Of a stretch of 64,000 nt of DNA, positions 42,366-55,010 are shown one piece after another; position 1 is the stretch's first letter; every line of letters starts with the position of its first letter. The notes beneath the pieces are model-generated. The model searched no databases, was not told where the DNA came from, and saw nothing but the letters and a program-made list of their open reading frames with translations. Made by a program: the position numbers and the translations under genes. Location: the NCBI GenBank assembly GCA_025084515.1, contig JAJAGP010000206.1, positions 541,484 through 605,483 of the forward strand, in the 5' to 3' direction. Origin of the DNA: Ancistrus triradiatus (Eukaryota > Chordata > Actinopteri > Siluriformes > Loricariidae).

Positions 42366-43454
42366 TAAAGCATCCTTTTCACCACACTTAAGACGTTTTG
42401 CCTCAGAGGACACCAAGCGATTTAGTGTTTCAGGAGTTTTGTCCCATTTACATTTACAGCATTTAGCAGACGCCCTTATCCAGAGCGACTTACAATTGGT
42501 ACAGTCATACAATCCAAGCAATTGTGGGTTAAGGGCCTTGCTCAAGGACCCAACAGTGGCAGCTTGGCAGAGGTGGGATTTGAACCCTGGACCTTCTGGT
42601 CTAGAGCCAGTACCTTAACCGCTAGGCTACCACAGTCCCATTCTTCCTGGAAACACATCTTAAGATGTCCAACATTATGGGGGGTTTCAAAATTCTTCAG
42701 ATGTTATCTATTGGGCACAGGTCAGGCTGCAGGCAGACCAGTCCAGTATCCATACCCTTTCCTTCAGCAGCATTTGGTTTTGCATTGTCTTGTTGAAAAA
42801 TGCATGGACGCATAGAAAAGATGTCATCTTGAAGGCAGCATATATTTCTCTAATATGTTTGTTCTTTCTTGCATTAATGCTGCCATCACAGAAGTGTCCA
42901 TGACCTTTGCCAAGGGCACTGACACAACCCCATACCTTAACAGAGCCTGGCTTTTGGACGTGTTCCTGAGAACATTCTGGATGGTCCCATTTCATCCTGG
43001 AATACTGATTCATCTGACCACAATACACAGTTCCCCTGTGTGATGATCCAACCTAAAGGCCACAGAGTCGATGTTGCTTCTGGACATGATTTAACATGAG
43101 ACTTCTTTTTTGCACAATAAAGTTTTAAGTGGCATTTGTGAATGTAACTTTGTATTGTAGTGCTTGACAAAGGTTTGCCAAAGTAATGCCTTGGCCATGT
43201 GGTTCTGTCAGCTATTGTTGAGTGACAGTTCTTGATGCAGTGCCATCTGAGGGATCGAAGATCACGGGCGTTCAGATTTAGTTGCCTTTACGCACTGAGA
43301 TTCCTCCCAGTTCCTTGAATTGTTTAATGATATTATGCACTGTAGAGGGAGAAATATGCAAATCCCTTCCAATATCTTTTTGAGGTACATTGCTTTTCAA
43401 CATTTCGATAATTTTCTCACACATTTGTTGACAAACTGGAGATCCTCGGGCCAT
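42366..43454 (-). pseudogene. Tc1-like transposase pseudogene, group E (E4), SINE-interrupted
   Basis: Start ATG at 43454 by family alignment ('MARGSPVCQQ'-type opening on the minus strand). The N-terminal DNA-binding region is complete but contains frame changes. The catalytic part reads 'LKLYCAKKKSHVKSC' and then 'CVLWSDESVFQ', holding the first aspartate, followed by 'SVKVWGCVSALGKGHGHFCD'. The second-aspartate region ('FFNKTMQNQML') has lost the QQDNA-type motif: the expected aspartate codon reads K-T. A ~190-bp SINE is inserted in the C-terminal part at 42448-42639. Inactive. Confidence 0.85.
42448..42639 (-). mobile_element. tRNA-derived SINE (copy h) inside E4
   Basis: Full-length antisense copy. 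'gtcccatt' at 42441-42448 and 42635-42642 is the probable 8-bp target duplication. Its boundary is ambiguous because the SINE head itself ends 'acagtccc' on this strand. Confidence 0.9.
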
Positions 43455-43784
43455 CTTTACTGATCAGAGACTGCCTTTCCTGGATGCTGCTTTTGTACCA
43501 AATCATGATTACAGTCACCTGTTGACATTACCTGTTTTTTTTAATTCATTACTAACTCTAAACTGCCCCCGTCTCAACATTTTTGAATGTGTTTTGCAGG
43601 CCTGAAATGCAGGAATGGATGTTTATTAACAAATGAAATGAAGTTGACCAGACAAAACATAATAAGAACATATTATCTCAGGTTCTTACTGTCAGCAATG
43701 AACTCAAAAATCAAAGAAAATGTATCAAACACGTTTTTTATATGCATTTTCCATACTGTCCTAACTGTTTCAGATTAGGGGTTG

Positions 43785-46318
43785 TATGTTCAGTTGTCTG
43801 TGGCTACAGGAGGCGTTTTGGTACGGCTCTTGACATTTAGGCTTATCTCCTTGAGCACAAACTCTGGCATGAAATGTGAGGTGATCTGAAGAGGCCTAAC
43901 ATGGTATTTTTCAGAAGTCTCTGAAGCTATGGGTGTCTCTCCTGTGTCTCTTGCTAATGAGATCACTTGTGAGTCAAACAGACCCTTGTACTTGGTCTTC
44001 GTTGGATTCTCCCATTATCATGTCAGCATGACAAGCCACTGAAGTGTTTTTGACCTGATGGCTTTTAAGCTCACTCAGCCTCCTGTAACAGTCTCTTCGA
44101 GAGCCTGCCTTTGTCAAACAGAGTCTGGCTTGCTCTTTTCACATTGACTCCAGTGAAGATGCTTGATGTTTGTAGAAGCACATAAACCTACATAAGTGAC
44201 ATTTGGCTGAATGGTGTAAGAACAGGAAGTCCTCTAGGACCAGTATTACATTAGATGTGCTCTTTGTATTTGTTTGATAGCAGTAGACTGGGAGCTTATT
44301 GCTTTTGTGTGGAATGGCGTTAGAAGTGGGTGTTGGTGCTTCTGTGACCTCCCTTCGTTCTAACACCTGGTCAGTGGGGACTTTTCTCTGTGGTCTGTTT
44401 CTCCTGTAAGTGCTTTTCTACTATCCAAATAAAGGATGAATGTTTGATTAATGGGATTATTTGCGAGAAATCAAATGCGTAATCATATAAATTACGTTGG
44501 CACTGTGAAGAGGCAGCACCTTCACTTGACCTGCTACCATTTAGAATGAAAACTACCTCAAATTGTCGAATGGAAAAGGGCAAACTGCTTTTTTCAGTCC
44601 ACTTGAAACCTGAGAAACAGCCAGTAGAGACAGATGAAGAACAGTGTGAGAGGAGTGTGAAGACGTGAGTGTCCGCCCCTGTGAATTTAGTTGGCTTCGT
44701 CATTCCGCACTATTTTCTTTTGTGCAAAAATCTGTCCAACTGAAAACTCTAAGAAATAGCATTTAATTAGTCTAATATCCACCTACTCTGCACAGATGGT
44801 ATTTCAATGAAAGCCCAACGAGACAGGTCCAGAAACCATAACTGCAAGAATACTTCATCTCTCTAAGTAACTGCTCAGTTAAACACATTAATTAATCACA
44901 TCTAAAATGAGTCTGGTGTTTTGCTAAATCATGGCCATTTAATAGTTCCCAAAAAAAGGATATCCTGTAATTCCAACAAAAATGATTGCCCCTATGTATG
45001 AAAATATTTGTCCAATTGGGGGAAAAACAGAAAGTTGAAGACATAACAAGAGAAACTTTGTAACAGAGACTGCTTTTAATAGGAAGGACACTGCAAAAGG
45101 AAATTATACATACACCCACCCAAAATATACAGACGTTTTTAAAATCTGCACTGATGAAAAGTCCTGTCCCATTACTGAGCATTGTTCACATTTCCATCGG
45201 GGTTAACTGGCGACTGCTTCCCTCATTATGGCACGTTACAGTAGGGCTAAGCGTGGGTGAATTATAAAGATATCAGCGAGAGAACACCCATTGGAATTTT
45301 ACTGGCAATCCAGTCCATCATGTGGAATGAATGCCAGTGTAGATTACCAGCTGAGACACTGTGCAGTTTACAGACTCCTGGGTCGTTCACATGGGCCCAG
45401 ATCAATTATTCAATGGTGTTTACATTCTGCCCAACTGAGATTTAATTCCTTTCCTACCATCTGCACTTGGCCAGTCCAAATAAACAGGCCTCTGCATGTC
45501 CTTGGCCATTGCTGCTGTGTGTTCCCATTTTCCACATGGTTGCAGTCAATCTACGTGCAGGAGGTCTGGGTTTCTGGGTTGCTCTTTGTATCTCTCCTGC
45601 AGTTTGAGCCCAAAGCCCTGATCAGCCCTGTCGGCCAGTTTACTCTGAAGAAGACAATCACCATTTGTCACTGCTGCATAGGGTCAACAGGACTGACAAC
45701 AACCACCTGAAAAGAGATTACCATGCAAAACTCTATATTGATCCCCTCTTAAAATGTCTGTCTGAGAAGATATAACATATCCAAATAATAAAGCTGTTCA
45801 ACTTGAACTTTTTAGGGCCTAAAAGCCTTATGGTCAATCTTCCCCTATCACCAAATACCACCTCCCCCAAACAATGCAAAATATAAAGCCATATTTTTCT
45901 GTTTCTTTGATTTTATCCCCTACTGTAGTTAGTTCCATTACCCATCCACTGACTCCAACTGCTATGAACATGGATGGTGGGGAGGGGTGGACTTGAATCA
46001 TTGAGATCAATGTACTGGGATACGTCTGCACACATGAGCTTTGTTAGTGTTGCTTTGATTGATAGGGAGCATAGGAATACCATTCCTCTCACCCAGAGAG
46101 CAGAGCTATTTATGCTGCTTTGGATTCCTGGCCATGGCTGACTACAGTATTGTGGGTAACATCTTGCTGATATTGTTGCACCCCTCATGAATATTTTTTA
46201 TCTTTGTCAGATTAGTTGTAACCTTTTCAGATTGTGACACCTTCTACCGGCAAGTTCTATAGTCTTCTATAACACGGCTCTTTACGTGGTCTGGTTGTAA
46301 TGTTCACTTGGTTTTCTA
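43785..46318. other. No recognised feature in 2.5 kb
   Basis: No repeat, RNA gene or protein domain recognised. Open frames of 60-140 codons occur on both strands (for example 45291-45710) with no motif and no consistent coding signal. This is the longest repeat-poor stretch of the window. Confidence 0.4.
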
Positions 46319-47156
46319 CAACCCCAAATCAGAAAAAGGTGGAACAGTATGGAAATTTTAGAAATGCAGTGTTCCTTACATTTACTTTGACTTTTATTTC
46401 ATTGCAGACAGTATGACCCCAATATTTTCAAGTTTTGTCTGGTCAACTTCATTTCATTTGTTACTAAACATCCATTTCTCCATTTCAGACCTTCAACACA
46501 TTCCAAAAAAGTTGTGAAGGTACAGCATTTATGACTTTGTACTGTTGCCATTCCTTCTCACAACACTTAAAATATGTTTTACATTTACAGCATTTAGCAG
46601 ACGCCCTTATCCAGAGCGACTTACAATTGATACAGTCTTACAATCCAAGCAATTGTGGGTTAAGGGCCTTGCTCAAGGACCCAACAGTGGCAGCTTGGCA
46701 GAGGTGGGATTTGAACCCTGGACCTTTGGGTCCATAGTCCAGTACCTTAACCTCTAGGCTTTCAGCTGTCATTTTGTGCCATTCTTCTTGCAAACACACC
46801 ATAAGGTGTGCAACAGTACAGTGTCATCGTTGTCAAAGTTTTCATTTAGTAAATTCTCCATACATTCTCTATTGGGGACAGTTCAGGACTGAAGGCCAGT
46901 CCAGTACCCGCACTCTCTTCTTCTGCACCCATGCCTTTGAAATGTATGCAACATGTGGTTTTGCATTGCCTTGTTGAAAAATGCATGAACGTCCCTGCAT
47001 TATGTTGCTCTACAATCTCAATGTACTTTTCTAAAACATGAAACATCTTGGGTTCATACGTTCTGCAATTAAATAAAAGTAAATGAGAAACACACTGCGG
47101 TTTTTGTATTTATTTGCACTTTCCATACCGCCCCAAATGTTTCTGATTTGGTCTTG
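46319..47156 (-). mobile_element. Tc1-like element, group E, internally deleted, SINE-bearing (E5)
   Basis: Ends 'caaccccaaatcagaaaaag' and, inverted, 'caagaccaaatcagaaacat' with TA at 46317-46318 and 47157-47158. Minus-strand transposase remnants (about 47025-46519) keep only the 3' coding part, with the region of the catalytic glutamate at 'SPIENVW'. The DNA-binding half and first aspartate are missing. A SINE interrupts the C-terminal part. 838 bp in all. Confidence 0.88.
46577..46763 (-). mobile_element. tRNA-derived SINE (copy i) inside E5
   Basis: Antisense copy from 'tttacatttacagcatttag' to 'ccagtaccttaacctctagg'. Its last ~10 bp (the 'gggactgtgg' head) are altered. Some 30 bp of E5 coding DNA next to it is missing, so no clear target duplication remains. 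Confidence 0.88.
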
Positions 47157-47404
47157 TATATCCCTTTGCCACCAAATGATACAAGGTGGCCTTCATGATT
47201 GGTTGGCTAGGCAGGAGCGTGCTTGTTTTGGCAGTTGCTCTATGTGATCAGGAATCTCTTATCTGCATCTCAACTGACTTCTTCAGGCAGTAGTGGTCCA
47301 GTTTTTTTGGGAAACAATAAATATGTGAAAGACAACAAATGACTGCACCACAGTCTTCTTCCCTTGCCAGAAGAAGTGGATGAGAACTGCATAAAGGATG
47401 GTAC

Positions 47405-47670
47405 TGTTATGGCCTAGCATTTAAGGTACTGGACTATTGACCAAAAGGTCCAGGGTTCAAATTGCACCTCTGCCAACCTGCTGCTGTTGGATCCTTGAGC
47501 AAGACCCTTAACCCACAATCTCTTGGATTGTAAGGATGTAGCAGTTGGAAGTCATGCAAATGATTGATTCCTGTCCTGTACTGTATGGAGTTTGGACGTT
47601 CTCCCAATATCTGTGTGTTTATTCTGGTTACCCTGGTCTGTTCCCCATTCCAAAGACTTGTGTTACGGTA
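47405..47670 (+). mobile_element. tRNA-derived SINE (copy j) followed by DANA/V-SINE-like scrap
   Basis: 47405-47555 is a diverged SINE: 'atggcctagcatttaaggta', B-box-like 'gggttcaaattgc', then 'cttgagcaagacccttaacc'. Its tail is lost. 47565-47670 holds 'gtatggagtttggacgttct' and 'ccccattccaaagacttgtg', which resemble the DANA/V-SINE-like body. Confidence 0.72.
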
Positions 47671-50343
47671 ATTGTGGTCTCTAAAGTGTTCCAGCATATT
47701 CCAGGCATTCAGCAGTCATGATGGAGATGGTGCCATAGTGTTTGAAGTACAACAGGTAACAGGGAATTACCGGGGAATGCCCAATCACTGGGAGCTGGAA
47801 TGAACCAATATGCCATTGGTCAACTGGGGCCCCCAAAGTGCCCCAAGTGTGGTTCCTGTCATCTCCTCGCTCCCAGTTGCCCGAGCCAGTCCAGTGTGAT
47901 ACATGGCCCATCCTGGATTTGGAGAACCCTTACCCTCCCTCCATACTGAACCAATTACTCCTGGTCTGGGCCAGTGAAGGCTGGTTACTTGCAGAAGAGG
48001 CCATCACTCCAGGCCTGCTCCTATGTCCTATGAGCATGTGAGGATTACAGAGGGTATTGTTTGGTCTAGTGTAAATGAAAAGAATAAACAGAGAGCTTCC
48101 AAAGAAGGGGCCCTTACAGTGGATAAAGATACACAAGCAATAACAGAAAATGAGTCTGCCTAAAGTGGAGTGAGTAATAAGGGGTCAGAAAATACTTAGC
48201 CTACGCAAAAAGAGATTGTGGTTAAAAAGAAGATTGCTGAACAAAAAGCACTGAGAAACAAGGTAGTACCAAGGAAAAGGATGAGTCTATGGAGGAGACT
48301 AAAGAGGCTGCCGTGGCAGCCTGAGAGAGGCATGAGGCCAAGGTCATGCAAAAGGTCCACGTCCTAGGACAGCAGACACCTCTGACATATGGAAAGAGTG
48401 GATTGTAGATGATACAGAAAAAGGGTGGAGAGGTTCTGTTTCTGCCTAGTGGATGCATGGTATGGAGGAACCTTTATAGCCCGCTATTATATAATAGTCT
48501 GGTGGCGAGTAGGGGAAGGACTATAATCATTACTCAGATGCCAGTGCTTCTGATGGGGAGAATGAAAAATAGATAGTACCCCCATCCTGTCCCACTAAAA
48601 CCCATTTTGGTAAATGCAGAGCCCCGTGACTGTTTTATGAAGCAGACTGAATTTCCTCCGGTTTGTGCTGTTTCTGCTGTAATTGACCCAACAGAGGATT
48701 CTAGTTCTAGTGAGGTTGTAATCATACAGCCTTCTATGCCTGTAAAGGCATCTGCACCTCTGCAGGTGAAACTGCAAAAATGAACAGAAAACATGGAATG
48801 CTATTTTCTAAAAAGATTAAAGCTGCTGATTTCCTTGTATTATCAGAGGAAAATATGGAAACACATGATGTGGACGAGAGTGTCAGCGTCACACAGATGG
48901 ACAGCAATCTGGAGCCAGCAGTTGAAAAAGATCAGAAGAAAGCTGAAGAAAGTCGATGCAATGATTTTCTGCAGTTATCTCTATCCACCCACTTTGCCTC
49001 ACTGGTGGAGAGCTCATCAAAGCGAAATAAAAATCAGAAAGCAGTTTGAGCAACAGCAGCCTGTCACTCCTTTGAAAGAGGTTTCCTATGTCGATACGCA
49101 TTCAAAACATGGGGGTTTCTGTCATGGGGAACCAACCATTTTACTGCAGCTGGGCAGTTCTGGCAGGCCTGTGGCCGCAATTTAGGCACCTCAGGAGCCG
49201 TCCTTAGAAGAGGGGGTACTGAAAGGGATCAAGTTGCAACCCTGTCCAGCAGAGAACCAGCTCAAATCAAACCTGCTGTATCTCCCCTGCCCAGCAGAGA
49301 GTGGCTCAGTTGTTTTGTACAAGTCGGCACTTGCACCGTCGGCTTCTGTCCAGCAGAGGCGGCAAAGAGGTGAAGTCTTGCTATTAGTTGGTAACATCAT
49401 TGGACTAATCAGCAGCTGATATTAGCAACTACCTGTGAGGTTATATGAGGCCAGATAATGGCTCATTTCATACGGTCTGCCATGGCATTTGTTTGTAAGC
49501 AGGAAAGTCATGAGAAAGAAGAAAACTGAGGAGATAAGACTGTAAAGAAAAGAAGTGAGAATACTAAAACATGAAGACTAGAAAAAAGTAAAGATTGAAA
49601 GCAAGCTGGAACAGAAAGCTGAAAAAAAAGGAAACTCGAAGAGTGAATACTTGGAAAAGAATTCGCCATTTGTTATGGGTAAGTGTGTGCCGCAAAGCTT
49701 CAAGGATTGCTTTAATGTCACTCAGATCAATAGCATTTCTTTTCTAGTGTTATTTCTGAGTTATGGTTCCCAGAGACTTTCACGAAGCCCACTCTCAAAT
49801 GTGTTGGTGTACTGATAAACCAGCTCATTTTATGGCCCACTGTTGTACTTGAGTTTCTATGCTTAGATAACAAACCACATTCCACCTTTAATGTAGGAGC
49901 ATACAGACATGATTTACTAACCCAGTTCTGCTCAGGGTTGAATTGTGTCAGGAGGCAAAAACAAGTAAGTCTGTATTTTTAATCAGCAGCAATGAAACCT
50001 TACAGTGGCTTTTGACTTTTTGACGAGGGTGTACAAACCACCCCTGTGGTTTTCTGTTGCTCAGCCACCGCACTTGAATGTGAATGCAAGCCTTCATGGT
50101 AGGGCCGGTTTGTGATATTATTAGATCAGCATTGTTGTTCATCAGTTCCTGCTCCAGTTAAATAACACTCAGTTAACTCAGAAGATCAAAATACTTGTCC
50201 CAGAGATTATTTCACAGATAAGCATTTGTGCTGATTTTCTTACTATACAACCATGTTAGCCATTGTATTAGATTGATTTTGGGTGATGTGGAGCACATTT
50301 GAAGGATGTGTTTCCCCACTTGTGATTTGTCTGTTTGTGCCTA
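47671..50343. other. Unassigned; possible retroelement ORF1/gag relic
   Basis: 47830-47900 gives 'CPKCGSCHLLAPSC', a cysteine/histidine arrangement near to, but not matching, a CCHC zinc knuckle. 48780-49049 is an 89-codon acidic frame ('EENMETHDVDESVSVTQMDS') without a domain. 49240-49350 contains 'ccagcagag' three times. Together these could be a decayed gag or LINE ORF1, but no reverse transcriptase accompanies them and I cannot assign the region. Confidence 0.3.
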
Positions 50344-51931
50344 CATTGGTGCTTGAAAGTTTGTGAACCCTTTAGTGTGTTCTTTATTTCTGTACAAATA
50401 TGACCTAAAATATCAGATTTTCACACAAGTCCTAAAAGTAGAGAAAGAGAACCCAGTTAAACAAATAAGACAAAAATATTATACTTGGTCATGTGTTTAT
50501 TGAGGAAAATGATCCAATATTACATATTAGTGAGTGGCAAAAGTATGTGAACCTTTTGCTTTCAGTATCCTGTGTGGCCCACCTGTGCAGCATAACTGCA
50601 ACTAAAAAACGGTTCCTGTAAAACTGTTGATAGTCCTGCACACTGGCTTGGAGGAATTTTAGCTCCATTCCTCCGTACACAACCGCTTCAGCTCTGGATG
50701 TGTGGTTTTTCTTCACATTACCTGCTCCATTCAGGGTCCTTCCCCACCATTTCGATTGGATGAAGTCAGGACTTTGGACTTTGGCATTCCAAAACATGAA
50801 CTTTATTCTTCTTTAACCATTCTTTGGTAGAACGACTTGTGTGCTTAGGGTTGTTGTCTTGCTGCATGACCCACCTTCTTTTGAGATTCAGTTCTTGGAC
50901 AGATGTCCTGACATTTTCCTTAAGAATTCTCTGATATAATTCAGAATTCATTGTTCCATCAATGATGGCAAGCCGTCCTGGCCCAGATGCAGCAAAACAG
51001 GCCCAAACCATGATACTACCACCACCATGTTTTACAGATAAGGTTCTTATGCTGGAATGCAGTGTTTTCCTTTCTCCAAACATAACGCTTTTCTTTTAAA
51101 CCAAAAAGTTCTATTTTGGTCTCGTCTGTCCATAAAGCATTCTTAAAGTAGTCTTCTGGATTGTCTACGTGATCTTTAGCAAACTGCAGACGAGCAGAAA
51201 TGTTTGTTTTTTTTTTTTTTGGAGAGCAGTGGCTTTCTCCTTGCAGCTCTGCCATGCACACTATTGTTGTTCAGTGTTCTTCTGATGGTGGACTCATGAA
51301 CATTAGCCAATGTGAGAGAGTCCTTCAGTTGCTTAGAAGTTACCCTGAGGTCCTTTGTGGCCTCGCCAAATATTACACACCTCGTTCTTGGAGTGATCTC
51401 TGTTGGTCGACCACTCCTGGGGAGGGTAACAATGGTCTTGAATGTCCTTCATTTGTACACAATCTGTCTGACTGTGGATTGGTGGAGTCCAATGGTTTTG
51501 TAACCATTTCCAACCTAATGAACATCAACAGCTCTTTTTCTGAGGTCCTCAGAAATCTCCTTTGTTCATGCCATGATACACTTCCACAAACATGTGCTGT
51601 GAAGAGCAGACTTTGATAGATCCCTGTTCTTTAAATAAAACAGGGTGCCCACTCACACCTGATTGTCGTCCTATTGATTGAAAACACCTGACTCTAATTT
51701 CACCTTCAAATTAACTGCTAATCCTAGAGGTTCACATACTTTTGCCACTCACTAATATGTAATATTGGATCATTTTCCGCAATAAATAAATGACCATGTA
51801 TAATATTTTTGTCTCTTTTGTTTAACTGGGTTCTCTTTATATACTTTTAGGACTTGTGATGATGTATTAGGTCATATTTATGCAGAAATATAGAAAATTC
51901 TACAGGGTTCACAAACCTACAAGCACGACTG
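50344..51931 (-). mobile_element. Tc1-like element, group B, full length (B6)
   Basis: Ends 'cattggtgcttgaaag' (one change from the family 'cagtgg') and, inverted, 'cagtcgtgcttg'. TA at 50342-50343 and 51932-51933. 1588 bp. Orientation from the minus-strand transposase. Confidence 0.92.
50562..51574 (-). pseudogene. Tc1-like transposase pseudogene, group B (B6)
   Basis: Start by alignment is the ATG at 51574 (family 'MARTKEM' opening; here the second codon context reads ATGGCATGA, an immediate stop). The DNA-binding half is readable in pieces. The catalytic part has the first aspartate in 'LWTDETKIELFGLK'. After a frame change comes 'KHGGGSIMVWACFAASGPG', then the second aspartate in 'MQQDNNPKHTSRSTKEW'. 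Small deletions shift the frame before the glutamate ('PDFIQSKWWG' in place of the family PDLNPIE-type motif). The C-terminal part is out of frame and also indel-rich. This is the longest B copy but inactive. Confidence 0.88.
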
Positions 51932-52137
51932 TATGTCCTATTGATTGCAAATAGTGCCATCTAATTGGTCAACTTCAGGGAAAGTGAGGCATAAAACGGA
52001 GACATGGATGTGTGTGAAGGACGGCTTTGTTTCTGACGTTGTGCATGTTTCAGGTTCCCCCTGACCAGACATCTCTTTGATCGTGTGCAGGTGTGTTAGG
52101 CTGTGCCAATGAGGTGAACTAGTGCATTTATGTCTAT
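51932..52137. other. No recognised feature
   Basis: Short spacer without recognised sequence. Confidence 0.3.
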
Positions 52138-52870
52138 CAGAGATGGAAAGAGCACTAAAATATTCTACTACAAGTAAAAGTACTATTATTCTGATGAAAT
52201 CTTACTTAGGTAAAAGTAAAATTACCGGTCTAAAAATCTACTCAAGTTAAAGTGAGAAGTAGCTCATAAAATTAGTAAATGAGTAAAAGTCACTTAGTTA
52301 CTGTTTAACAGTGGGAGGCTGGTCTTTCCTGTGTAGTGCAAAAAGGACAAGGGGAAAAAATATATCAACTAGCTGTTTTAAATTAAAATACCTTTACAAA
52401 TTAAAATGCGATAGCAAAATCAACTTGTCAACACACGACGTATCAAAATGTAGGGAGGAATCATGCATCATTATAGTACATACCATCAGATAAAACATTT
52501 TCAAACAACACAACCACTGAAAGTCTTTAATAAAGCGTAATAACACTGTTGCTTTTTTTGCACTTGAAGGCAAAGTGGCCATTTAAATATGGCCAGGGGG
52601 TCAATTAATTTTTTTCAGAATTCAACAGGGTTTCGCTGTCAGCTGGGTCTGAAACACTGGTGTCTGACTTACCCGTCTCCATCTTTTTGTGATTTGCCCA
52701 TCATTCACTGGGAGTCATCTCTGGGGCTCTTTTTCTGCGTAATTTATTAAAAAAATTTTTTTTACTCAGTAAAATGTGTGATTTAAAAAGTAGTGAAGTA
52801 CAATACTTCAAACAAAACATACTTAAGTAAAAGTAAAATTACAGATTTAGGAACTACTGATGGTGTGAAG
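52138..52870. mobile_element. hAT-like short element ('cagaggtgga' type), degenerate
   Basis: 'cagagatggaaagagcacta' followed by 'caagtaaaagtact', 'ttaggtaaaagtaaaa' and, at the other side, 'acttaagtaaaagtaaaatt' is the motif order I associate with a common fish hAT-type non-autonomous element. The right terminus and target duplication are not clear. A 60-codon frame inside is not a gene. Confidence 0.5.
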
Positions 52871-52962
52871 CTGAAAGTTGGTAAAGAGGTAATAACCTGA
52901 TGTGTTCTGGGAAATTGTGCGTTATGCGATCTTGATGCTGTTTGAACACTATATTAAATATG

Positions 52963-53442
52963 CAGTGGTAACTCGGTTCTCGACCACCTCGGAACTCGTC
53001 GAATTTGGTTCTCGATGCAAAAATTGGGCTCAGTTCTTTTGCTTGGTACTCTGCGTACTTGCTTAAACTTGTATGAGTCGAGCTGCATGATTTGTTTCAG
53101 CCGAAACTCGATTCATGATTCACGATTCAGTACACAGTGATTCAGTGATTCAAATGCAGAACAGTGACGATCTCTGCTGTGTTTGTCATATTTTCTTTAT
53201 TGTTACATCTACAGTACTACATTCTTAGTGCAACTAAGTCCCCATGGATCCTAAAAAGGTTAGTAATGACAGCCAACTGAAGAAAAACTGGGTTTCAGGC
53301 TGATATAATGCCTTTCTGGGGGTCTGGAACCCATTAATTTAATTTACTTTTTAATTATTCCTTATGGGACAAATTTACTTGGGCTCATCGTTTTCGGTTC
53401 TTGACAAGCCTTCTGGAACGAACGAGAACAGAGGTACCACTG
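52963..53442. mobile_element. Tigger-like short element (K1)
   Basis: Terminal repeats 'cagtggtaactcggttctcg' and, inverted, 'cagtggtacctctgttctcg' match at 18 of 20. TA follows the right end (53443-53444). The left flank is 'atg', so the duplication is not intact. Inside, 'atggatcctaaaaaggttag' (53244) gives 'MDPKKVSNDSQLKKNW' before a stop, possibly the relic of a pogo/Tigger transposase start (inference). 480 bp. Confidence 0.75.
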
Positions 53443-53714
53443 TACTTACTTATATACTATATTAGTGACTAAATAGCCAAAATACTTTGTTGTTATGTCA
53501 TCCTATCCTCAGCCACATTGTGCTTGTGTTCGTGTGCAGTGGAGTGCAGATAGTGGCTGTGTCTTACCTGTGCAATACTTATAAAGAAGGCCATGTGAGC
53601 CAAGTGGATGCCACTCTTCACACACCGATGCACACTCACTGCTTTTGCTGCTCTCTCGCAGTCTCATCTAGCTGCACGCTGGTCCATCTCTCTGCACACC
53701 CTGCTATGCTCTGT

Positions 53715-54545
53715 AATCAGTGCGTTTGAGTGGAGTGGAGCGGCAGCGATTTTCAGTAATAACTGCTCCCACTCCACTTCAGCATTTCTTTTGTTCCGCT
53801 CCTCGCTCGCTCTCCGCTCAAAAACATTCTGTATTCACTCCGCTCTGGGTTCTCTATTTCCCGTTTAGTGCTCGCTGTACAGCTCAGCAGTGCAGCGTGA
53901 CTTTGAAAGTTTCCATCAGTAAAACTGGCGACGATGCCTAAAAAAACTGTGAACTCGTTTGCTTGTCCAAATATCAATGGCCAATGTGACCCCAATAGTT
54001 TGCTGTAGCAGGCTGTGACAGTTTACTCTCCATCTTCACAAACAGTGCTATAACAAGGTGGGACGTAGCCATTCTGTGCGTCATGTGAAAATAACACATC
54101 TCTTTACGTTTCCCCTTGGTGAATGGCTTATAGTCCATGGAATACATTTTAAAGAAGACTCCGTCCAGTTCCCTTTTCTTCTCTTGTGACACTTTTATCT
54201 TGGCCTGACCTTGCAGGGGGAAGTTTTTTAATCTGTCCCTCTCTGCCTCTGCTCACGTTTGCTGTGCTTCTTCATCTGTAAACATAGTTTTTATAAATTA
54301 GTAGTTAAATTCAGTTCATAGGCCTGCTGATGTTTTGGAAAGGAGTGTGAAAAACTACAAAAAACTGTACTGTGTAATTGCGTTATTGGGCGGTATCACG
54401 TGTTACAGTGGAGCAGGATTTTGGAGCAAGAGAGAACATCAATGCTCCAACTTTGTAAAAAGCCACTCCGCTCTCCACCCAAAAATTGTATCACTCCCCT
54501 CCCTTTCTGGCTCCCACTCTGCACCTGCTCTGTCTGTAATTAATC
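53715..54545. mobile_element. Candidate DNA element rich in 'ggagc/gctcc'
   Basis: The left part has 'gagtggagtggagcggcag' and 'ccgctcctcgctcgctctcc'. The right part has 'tggagcaggattttggagca' and 'ccactccgctctccacccaa'. Such paired GGAGC-rich ends occur in some fish hAT derivatives. I cannot find exact ends or a target duplication, so boundaries and class are guesses. 'atgcctaaaaaaactgtg' at 53935 starts only a short frame. Confidence 0.35.
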
Positions 54546-55010
54546 AGATTAATCAGAAAAATCTGATTACTGTCTGCCACAGAGACAGTTTTGTGCCTTA
54601 TTCTTCATCCGTTACATCACAGAGTTCATTTCTCAACTTAAGAAAACTTTCTGCATTAGAGTCTAAACTACTTTTAAAATGGTCATTACAATTGTATTCC
54701 AATGTATCTGGAATTGTAACACATGTTTTTGGGTTAAGTTGGTGTATTACCCTTAATAATAAGGGTAATAACCTTTATTTCTTCCCAGACATGTTAACAA
54801 TTGGACGTTGCCTGAACGACATTATGCATGTAGTGTTTGAATGGTTATGGGAGCATCTAATACACTGTTTTTATAAGACACTGGTGTGAAAATGAGCTTC
54901 ATCACATCTTGAACAAAGTTGACTGGAGTGTGATATACCAATTAGTCATTACTTTGAAGTATAGAGAACAAATTCTTAGCTTGGACCATGATCATCAGGT
55001 CACATAGGGC
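54546..55010. other. No recognised feature
   Basis: Part of a 184-codon open frame (54335-54889) lies here and overlaps the GGAGC-rich element. It has no domain and no support as a gene. Confidence 0.35.

Larger units (their letters stand above)
42226..43784 (-). mobile_element. Tc1-like element, group E, near full length (E4)
   Basis: TA at 42224-42225 and 43785-43786. The right end, inverted, reads 'caacccctaatctg'; the left end 'ccacaaatttggc' is mutated. 1559 bp including a ~190-bp SINE and its target duplication. The fullest group E copy here and the reference for the others. Confidence 0.9.

Noticed and set aside
45291..45710. 139-codon plus-strand gene
   Set aside because: No domain, no neighbouring exon signal, and a competing overlapping frame.
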